NCBI GenBank assembly: GCA_026770615.1
Contig: MU631367.1
Location: 171,552-183,254, forward strand
Length of the DNA stretch: 11,703 bases
Origin: Pavlovales sp. CCMP2436
Lineage: Eukaryota; Haptophyta; Pavlovophyceae; Pavlovales
Direction: 5' to 3'
Shown here: positions 6,131-11,703 of the stretch, piece by piece
How the letters are laid out: each line of letters begins with the position of its first letter
Position numbering within the stretch: position 1 is the first letter of the stretch
Notes under the pieces: model-generated
Seen by the model: only the letters and a program-made list of their open reading frames with translations
What the model was told of the DNA's origin: nothing
Database searches by the model: none
Position numbers and translations under genes: made by a program

Positions 6131-6357
6131 GAATCCACTTCTAGCATGCGCGGAAGCGTGACGTCCGAGCTATGTTATCGAACAGCTTTTTGCAGCTTTT
6201 CAGCCCGACATTTACCTCGCGGATCCGCTTTACGCTCAGGAGCGCCGGACGGATCCGCTTTTCGCTCAAGTGCGCGCGTGGATCCGCTTTTAGACCATAC
6301 GAATCCGCTTCTGACCCCACGGATTCGATTTAGGCCAGTCCGCGACACGGATCCGGA
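6131..6357 (+). repeat. Degenerate GGATCCGCTT repeat cluster
   Basis: GGATCCGCTT or a near variant occurs at 6131, 6221, 6251, 6280, 6301, 6321 and (shortened) 6349. Spacings are 30, 29, 21, 20 and 28 between the last six, and 90 (three times 30) before them. Units share weak similarity outside the core (TTTCGCTCA or TTACGCTCA). It looks like an old satellite of about 30 bp. Confidence 0.7.
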
Positions 6358-6622
6358 AGACATATACAGTCATAAATAAATAGAATGTAATCATTGCCCG
6401 TCGCGGCTGCCGCTGCCCGCTCGTCACTGCCACCCAAGCATGCAGCACCCTCGAAACCAATGCCATGCCACCATTGGCCGCAGCGGCATACTGAATGATG
6501 GAAAGGCGTCGCTTGCGAGGCGCTTCAACCATTGCGTTCATTATACCAGTCCCTACTCATCCTTGCCCGTAGTTTTGTTTCCCGCATGCTTTTAGTAGCT
6601 GCGTTCGGGTCTTTATCGGACA

Positions 6623-7104
6623 GGGGCGATGGCTCAGGTCATCCCCCCCCAGCACACGACCATTCATAGCGATTTCCCGAAGCCAGTCACGAAACCTGGC
6701 CATATAATTTTATACATATATATCTGCAGGAGATTCGTATCTAACTTTTCAAAAAGCGACGCCACCAATAAATAACTTACCTCTTAAAATTACATACAAA
6801 CCATTCATTTAAAAAAAAAAAAAAATTACATACGGTAAACGCACATTAAAGAAAGTTTCAGGGGGGCTGGTGAACGCTTTCAGCATGGCAGATTACCTTT
6901 ACAAAAAGATAACCTTGTTAGTTACTGATTTACTACCCCACGCACACGAATTCACAAATTTCTGAAAAATGTGCAAAATAGAGCTTGCTGAGACGAATCC
7001 AGCGAGCCTAGAGCGAGCTCTGGCTTCGAGCATGGATGCTCACAATGCTATGGATGGTCGTCCCCCATTTGCGGGCTGGGGGGGATGACCGAAGCCAGAG
7101 CCCA
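6623..7104. mobile_element. Inverted-repeat (foldback / MITE-like) element
   Basis: The left arm (about 6623-6686) and the reverse complement of the right arm (about 7020-7104) share, in the same order, GGTCATCCCCCCC(C)AGC, ACGACCATYCATAGC and CGAAGCCAG, with gaps. Between them is AT-rich sequence with an A run near 6811 and two AAATTACATAC copies. The right arm also folds on itself (GCTCTGGCTTCG at 7017-7028 with CGAAGCCAGAGC at 7090-7101). No coding capacity is visible. I could not settle the exact ends or a target-site duplication. Confidence 0.55.
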
Positions 7105-7568
7105 GGGCTGGTAGTTTGTACTTTCAATTTATCCCGCTGTTCTCCCTCATTTACGCGTCGGGTCGTAACGATTTACGATTTCAACAGGGGATTTCACGTT
7201 CGCAAGTAAATCCGCCGTGTTATGTTATGTTATGATGCCACTTTTACCGCCTGGGGCGCAGTTTTTATATGCGTCCAGGTGGCCCTAGGTGTCAGCGTCT
7301 GAGCGTCACTACACTACAGGGTGTTGCGGCCCGCGTACAGAAAAAGGTGTAACTGCCCTCAAGATTCTCTCGGACGTCCCGCCAGGGACGTCCTGGACTC
7401 TGGGACCTTGTGGACGTCCCAGGTCCGGCCCCGGAAGGGCATTTGAGAGTTGCAGGCTTAAGAGGTAGATATTCGTTTTTGTTTTTTTTGTTTTTCTTTT
7501 ACCTCTGAAATATAAAACTAACACACGTGATGAATTGCCACTGTATAAATAAATAGAGAAATACAGAT
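7105..7568. other. Noncoding stretch downstream of the 327-residue gene
   Basis: Holds a TTATG triplicate near 7220, the GGACGTCCC hairpin at 7372-7420, and T-rich sequence near 7474-7500. It probably includes the 3' untranslated region of the minus-strand gene. I see no coding sequence. Confidence 0.5.
7372..7420. repeat. GGACGTCCC inverted-repeat cluster
   Basis: GGACGTCCC (7372-7380) pairs with GGGACGTCC (7385-7393) across a 4-base loop. A second GGACGTCCC at 7412-7420 can pair with the same middle arm. GC-rich and likely to form a stable hairpin. It lies about 150 bases past the stop of the 327-residue minus-strand gene, but a terminator or processing role is only a guess. Confidence 0.7.
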
Positions 7569-8552
7569 CTAGAAACGCCACAGACTGACCGGAAGTTTAG
7601 GCGGCACACACCGAAGCTTCTGAACCACCTTACTCTGCTCAGCGCGCTTCGCCACGGCCGCGGAGGTGTGCGTGAAGTGGAGGGGCTTGCCCTTGAAGTA
7701 GATGGCCAGCGAGCGATCGCAGAAGTCGGTGCAGTCCGTGCAGGGCTGGGGCGCGTTCCAGCAAATGACCGCCTCCTGAGCGCCGGCCACAAAGTTGAGG
7801 TGGCGCCCAGGAGTTGCGCAGCGATCCCACACGCTCCCCATGCCTTCGACCACCGCCTCGGGAGCGCCTTTTAAGGCGTAGTGCTGGTAGAGAAAGATGA
7901 AGTTTGAGCAGCGCTCGAAGGACTTGGGCAGCTTGAAAACGTCCGCCATCAGCACAGACGAGCTCGACGCGCCCTGCCACCGCTGTTTGTGAGGCATCTG
8001 CTTGGACGCAGTGGCCAGCGCGTCCACGAGCGCACAGAACTCGCTGTAGAGACTGTCGTGCGGCGGCAGAGTGAGCCCGGAGCGCAACTGCTCGTGCGTG
8101 CTCGCGCCAATGTGCAGCACAGTGGTCTCACGGCGTGCCCAGTCCGCGAGAATGCGCAGGTGCCGCTCGGCGTTTGCAAAATAGCCGACGTTGGCGGCTG
8201 CCATCTGGCGAAGGTCGAGGCAGCCGGTCATCGCCACGATCACTATCGACACGCCCCCCTGCACCGCGCCACGCCTGATTTCGAAGTTCTGCGCGATGAG
8301 CGCCGCCGCATCAGCCACTCCCCCGAGTCCATGTGCGATGGTGCGCTTAATCTCGGCGGCTGGCGTCTCGTCCTCGACGGACGGGAACTGATTGCGCTCA
8401 GCGCGTGTGAGGCGCATCTCGGAGGGCAGCGCAAGGTCTACCGACTCGTACTGGGGGATCAACTGCAGCTTGCCGACGCGGAGGCGGGGCATGTTGCTGC
8501 ACAAGAACTCGAGCTCCGGCAAGTTGAGCGCGCCCGCCACGGCCGATAGCAT
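7569..8552 (-). CDS. Uncharacterised 327-residue protein
   Basis: Uninterrupted minus-strand frame, ATG at 8552-8550 and stop at 7571-7569, with GC-rich codon use throughout. I do not recognise the family. Visible features are a hydrophobic stretch (VSIVIVAMTGCLDL, about residue 102), a helix-rich centre (LYSEFCALVDALATASKQMP), and a conserved-looking C-terminal part: EGMGSVWDRCATPGRHLNF, then VICWNAPQP, a Cys cluster CTDCTDFC, and IYFKGKPLHFTHT. The WNxP...F...YF...F layout is one I loosely associate with uncharacterised proteins linked to mobile elements, but I cannot name it. An in-frame TGA lies 18 bases upstream of the ATG, while another frame continues coding-like sequence upstream. The ATG may therefore be an internal Met left by a frameshift. 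It is divergent from the plus-strand retroelement. Confidence 0.65.
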   Translation of the reverse strand: MLSAVAGALNLPELEFLCSNMPRLRVGKLQLIPQYESVDLALPSEMRLTRAERNQFPSVEDETPAAEIKRTIAHGLGGVADAAALIAQNFEIRRGAVQGGVSIVIVAMTGCLDLRQMAAANVGYFANAERHLRILADWARRETTVLHIGASTHEQLRSGLTLPPHDSLYSEFCALVDALATASKQMPHKQRWQGASSSSVLMADVFKLPKSFERCSNFIFLYQHYALKGAPEAVVEGMGSVWDRCATPGRHLNFVAGAQEAVICWNAPQPCTDCTDFCDRSLAIYFKGKPLHFTHTSAAVAKRAEQSKVVQKLRCVPPKLPVSLWRF

Positions 8553-8690
8553 TGTCCGCGACGCAGATCATCGCAGAGCGTCCTTAGGTGCACAATGAAC
8601 GCGCGCTCGTTGGCGTCGGTCTCACGGCGAGGCGCGGCGCGGGCGGCCAGCCGGCCACGCGCACGAGCAGGTGGGGCCGATGAGCTAGTA
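8553..8690 (-). pseudogene. Possible frameshifted N-terminal part of the 327-residue protein
   Basis: The adjacent minus-strand frame is open and reads, after an Ala/Pro/Arg-rich linker, ETDANERAFIVHLRTLCDDL then RRGQ, directly abutting the ATG of the 327-residue frame. Helical character and codon use fit with that frame. A one-base frameshift or a missed intron would join the two. It has no start codon of its own. Confidence 0.4.
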
Positions 8691-8705
8691 ACTAACGTCT
8701 TTTAA

Positions 8706-8999
8706 GTACCCAAAAAACGCTTAGCTGCGTTGCCCGTCGCGCCGAAGGCCATCGAGCCTAGCGAGATCCCCACGCGACAGAGCCGTGCAGATGCGCAGAA
8801 GGCCCGCGACAAGACACTCAAGACTGCATTCAATCTGAGTTGCGGCAAGGGGCTGCACATCGATAAGCTCTGGCGCATGGTGAAAGGGTGCACAGTGGCT
8901 CACGAGCTCGCGACCACCTTGATCTTCGCCGTCTGCCAGCGTGCACTGCAAGTCATCGACGAGGCTGACACACTCCCCTTTGACGACGACCGCAACTGA
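8706..8999 (+). CDS. Upstream retroelement reading frame, fragmentary
   Basis: A 97-codon open frame (first ATG-like codon is late; GTG/other codons precede) reading KAIEPSEIPTRQSRADAQKA, then NLSCGKGLHIDKLWRMVKG and ending ADTLPFDDDRN. It looks largely helical and I do not recognise a domain. It stops at TGA 8997-8999. The same frame stays coding-like for a further 20 codons (VIALVLNDVDNFPNYRTTGW), so the TGA may be a lesion and this piece the N-terminal part of the reverse-transcriptase protein, joined by a frameshift near 9050. Confidence 0.4.
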   Translation, partial: VPKKRLAALPVAPKAIEPSEIPTRQSRADAQKARDKTLKTAFNLSCGKGLHIDKLWRMVKGCTVAHELATTLIFAVCQRALQVIDEADTLPFDDDRN

Positions 9000-9055
9000 G
9001 TCATCGCTCTCGTCCTAAATGATGTGGACAATTTCCCCAACTACCGCACCACCGG

Positions 9056-11287
9056 ATGGATGATGGGAACACGTCTCGGCAACTCGATGCCATACCCCGA
9101 GACTTCCACGAGCCCTGGGCCGCCGCGACGGTCCTCGTCATCGAAGCCATCCGCAACTCCGGGCCGGACAACGAGGTGGAGGAGGTACGAGCGCTGAAGA
9201 TGCTGCTGATCCTACCCTCGCTACTATTCCGAAAGCAGCCCGCGGCCCGCGGGGGCCGCCAAGGACGTCTGGCGAGCGCCAGACTGCTCGCCTCCTGCTT
9301 CGACCGATAGGGGCGGGGAGACTTTGGCAGCCTCGTTGCTGACTGGTCTAGAGACTGCGCGGCGGAGGCACAGCAGCGCAGCAGCCGGCGCTCCCGTCCA
9401 GCCAACCCCGAGCGAGACATCAAGGCAGCCGTCGCCCTTCTCGTCAAGGGCAAATTCTCCGACGTCGCAAAGCTGCTTCAGAGCCACGGCCTCGCTGACA
9501 TCGCGGACCCGGCCGTGCTCCAGCAGATGCTCGCCAAGCATTCGCCCAGGAGGTCCCCCGTGCCAGCGGTCATCCCGGGCTTCGACACCACCAACCGTCT
9601 CGTTGTCGGCGTCACGGAGATGGAGGAGGCATACCGAGGGCTCAAGACCGACAAGGCACAGGGTGCCTCGCCCTGGCGATACGAGTACCTCATCCCACTC
9701 GCCCCGACGGAGCCTTTCGTGGACGACGCTGCACGCCACGTGCTCGGGTCGCACGCCGGGCTGGCATCATCCTTCGCCAACGGCGATCTGCCCCCCTGGT
9801 TCTACTTCGTCTTCTGCGCCGCACGGTGCGTGCCACTCCGCAAGTGTGCGGTCCAGGCCGGCGTCGCGGAGTCTGCGCGGCCAATCGGCATCTCGTGCGC
9901 TCTGAGACGGGTCCTCACCAGGGGAGTCTTCCTCAACAAGGGCCTTCGCGGTAAGATCGAGGACTACCTCTTTCCGCAGCAGCTGGGAGTGCTCGTCTCG
10001 GCAGGCGGAACGAAGCTCATCTTTGGCGTGCGCGAGCTCCTCGAGAACCCCAGCTTCTGCATCGCCGGATCCAACATCTACAACGCGTTCAACGAGGGCG
10101 ACCGCGCAGAGATGGTGGCGCGCACACTCGCCAGCTCCTCCGGCCTTGCCCCGCTCGCACGCCTCTTCTACGCCACGCTTGCCTCCAAGTACCCGATCTT
10201 CGTCAGTGGCAAGGGCGGCGGCTTGGCGCCCATTGGCAGGGACGGCGAGACGGGTGTCGCCCAAGGGTCGGTGGAGGGCGGAGTCGCCTTCGCGATCTCC
10301 ATCCACCCCGAGCTACAGGTGCTGGACGCAGAGCTGCGGCCATACGGTGGGGGCCCCCGGGCCGGCCACGACGATGTACGGGCGGTCGACCCGCCCCATA
10401 TCGTCTTCCCGGCGATGCAGCGCTTCCATGACGCGCTCTTCGTGCGGCTCGGCCTCGTCGTGCAACCGGCCAAGTGCGAGTGCTGGATCGATGAGGCCCA
10501 CATCGATTCCCTCGACACCCACCGCGGCCTGGTGACGCGCAGCCACCTACTCGACGGCGTGACTCCGTACGACAGCGTCATGTGCAACGGCATCCCCATC
10601 GGGTCGGAGAAGTACATCAAGCTTACCCTAGCTGGCAAGTGTGACCAGATCGCATGCATCTCAACCAAGCTAATCACATCGCTCAACTCGTCACACAAGC
10701 AACAGCTCTGGCTCTTGACCCTCTTCTCCACGGCGCGCAAATTTGAGTACTTTGCGCGGCACTGCTACCCGGACCACTCGCGCGAGGCATGCACCCGCTT
10801 CGACGCAATCATCCACGCGCAGGCGACGCACGCGCTAGGAGTCTCGCTCGACGGCGATCAGTTCGCGACCGCCCGCCTCGCGCTTCCCCGCCGCAACCGT
10901 GGCGCCGGACTTCGGCGAATGGTCGACATCGCGCCGGCCGCCTTCTGTGGCGCCATGGTGCAGGCGGGGCCCGGCTCGATGCGGACCGAGGAAGCGCTTC
11001 ATCGCGTGCGCGCGGCTACAGTCGACATATATGTGGAGCTCGACCAGCCTGATGGACAGGCCGCCGTCGGGACCATCGTCGAGATGAAGACAATCCACTA
11101 CGGCCTGACGCACTACAACGCGGTCGCGCCGACGCGCTGCCAAGGGGTGGAGAACCGCTCGGGCAAGCTCAATGCTGAGCGCAGGAAGCAGCTCCAGCAG
11201 ACCGACCGCGAGGTCTTCGCCACGCGCGAGGGCCAGGTGGGACCAATGGAGCAGCGCCTCAACGGCTTCCCCCCGTCAAAGGCGTAG
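9056..11287 (+). pseudogene. Reverse transcriptase polyprotein, LINE-like, inactivated
   Basis: One frame runs from ATG 9056 to TAG 11285-11287 (743 codons), broken only by a TAG at 9308-9310. Before the break is RALKMLLILPSLLFRK...RGG, a block I associate with the region ahead of the reverse transcriptase in protist retroelements. After it come the reverse transcriptase blocks: DKAQGASPWRYEYL, PPWFYFVFCAARCVPLRK, motif A region NIYNAFN, motif B GVAQGSVEGG, motif C GHDDV, and block D GLVVQPAKCE. A C-terminal thumb-like region with LPRRNRGAGLR follows. Numbering from 9515, motif A has Asn187 (10073-10075) where the metal-binding Asp is expected. Motif C keeps Asp286-Asp287 but has Gly at the usual aromatic position. 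With the stop and the lost Asp, I infer no activity. Confidence 0.7.
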
Positions 11288-11301
11288 CGACTGGCGCCTT
11301 C

Positions 11302-11679
11302 ATGGAGCAGTCAAAGAGCCTAGACAACCTCCTCAAGAACTTCGCTGGCATGGGTGCGGAGACGTGGATGGGCAAGCTCAGCGCGCCGACGCCGATGCAG
11401 GCGCGCAACACGCTGCTCGAGCTCATGCGCAAGGAGCTCAGAGTGATCGTGGCGCGCGGCCACGCCAGGCTCATCCTTGCCCGCGCGCGCTCGCTGCACA
11501 CGCAGACTGCGCGCGCGGCCGCTGGTGCCCGGGGCGCACCTTGGTTCCAGCGCACCGGCCGCTCGGCAAACGGACCCGAGGACGCCCATGCGCACGCGGA
11601 CGGCGCGTACCGTGACGACAACTGGCGCAGCCACAATGCCGACCGGGGCGGACGCGGCGGACAGGGCACACGCACCTAG
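11302..11679 (+). CDS. Basic 125-residue reading frame after the reverse transcriptase
   Basis: Starts MEQSKSLDNLLKNFAGMGAE 14 bases after the reverse-transcriptase stop, in another frame, and ends at TAG 11677-11679. It has an N-terminal helical half (NTLLELMRKELRVIVARGHA) and a low-complexity basic tail rich in Arg, Gly and His, ending DRGGRGGQGTRT. It may be the natural C-terminus of the polyprotein after a frameshift: ATGGAGCAG occurs both at 11246 and at 11302. It may also be a separate nucleic-acid-binding protein. No family recognised. Confidence 0.4.
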   Translation: MEQSKSLDNLLKNFAGMGAETWMGKLSAPTPMQARNTLLELMRKELRVIVARGHARLILARARSLHTQTARAAAGARGAPWFQRTGRSANGPEDAHAHADGAYRDDNWRSHNADRGGRGGQGTRT

Positions 11680-11703
11680 ATGGACGTGAGCGTTGTGTAA
11701 GTG

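Larger units (their letters stand above)
8706..11679 (+). mobile_element. Decayed retroelement with reverse transcriptase
   Basis: Three consecutive plus-strand reading frames: 8706-8999, 9056-11287 (with an internal TAG) and 11302-11679. They are packed closely with GC-rich composition. The central one is a reverse transcriptase of non-LTR/LINE-like appearance. No long terminal repeats, integrase or RNase H motif are visible. The outer limits are unknown and may run past the right edge. Confidence 0.6.

Noticed and set aside
6290..6541. 83-codon minus-strand frame (MNAMVEAPRKRRLSIIQYAA...)
   Set aside because: It overlaps the GGATCCGCTT repeats, has no recognisable domain and no splice partner; possible but unsupported.
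7989..8549. 186-codon plus-strand frame
   Set aside because: Antisense of the 327-residue gene, which has the better composition and a longer frame.
5522..9310. Reassignment of TAG to Trp or another amino acid
   Set aside because: Only two sites, both in dead-looking elements, and TAG also ends the reverse-transcriptase frame and the 125-residue frame; decay is simpler.
9224..10740. Several minus-strand frames of 100-190 codons
   Set aside because: Antisense shadows of the reverse transcriptase frame in GC-rich DNA.

Overview
The window looks like nuclear DNA of a GC-rich unicellular eukaryote, most likely an alga. A haptophyte-like genome is my guess, not something the sequence proves. The reasons are split genes with GT-AG introns, a donor preference for GTGCG, long poly-G/poly-C and dinucleotide microsatellites, and decayed retroelement pieces. 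There are no operons, ribosome binding sites, tRNA or rRNA genes, or CRISPR arrays.

Left part (1-4780, minus strand): one multi-exon gene that I rebuilt by matching splice sites and reading phases. Five exons (4780 down to 2579) encode a 361-residue array of about six Kelch motifs. Then come short exons, all phase 0 to phase 0 except the last, which ends in phase 1. They encode an Ala/Glu/Arg-rich coiled coil that runs off the left edge. The introns carry almost all of the microsatellites and G/C runs. Several introns contain extra, partly decayed copies of the neighbouring exon. Two of these place copies of an exon 3' end plus its donor site exactly 71 bp apart, in two different introns.

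Middle (4781-7568): a short minus-strand reading frame with one membrane segment, weakly like complex I subunit NDUFB8, lies upstream of the Kelch gene. Beyond it are a plus-strand LINE-like C-terminal fragment broken by a stop and a frameshift, a degenerate GGATCCGCTT repeat cluster, an inverted-repeat (foldback, MITE-like) element of about 480 bp, and noncoding sequence with a strong hairpin.

Right part (7569-11703): a 327-residue minus-strand protein of unknown function, whose N-terminal extension appears to continue in another frame, is followed divergently by a plus-strand retroelement. That element has a small N-terminal reading frame, a long reverse-transcriptase reading frame (9056-11287) with an internal TAG and a lost motif A aspartate, and a basic 125-residue downstream reading frame. 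It appears inactive.

Only the Kelch/coiled-coil gene is well supported as a host gene. The rest is mostly mobile-element debris and uncharacterised sequence.
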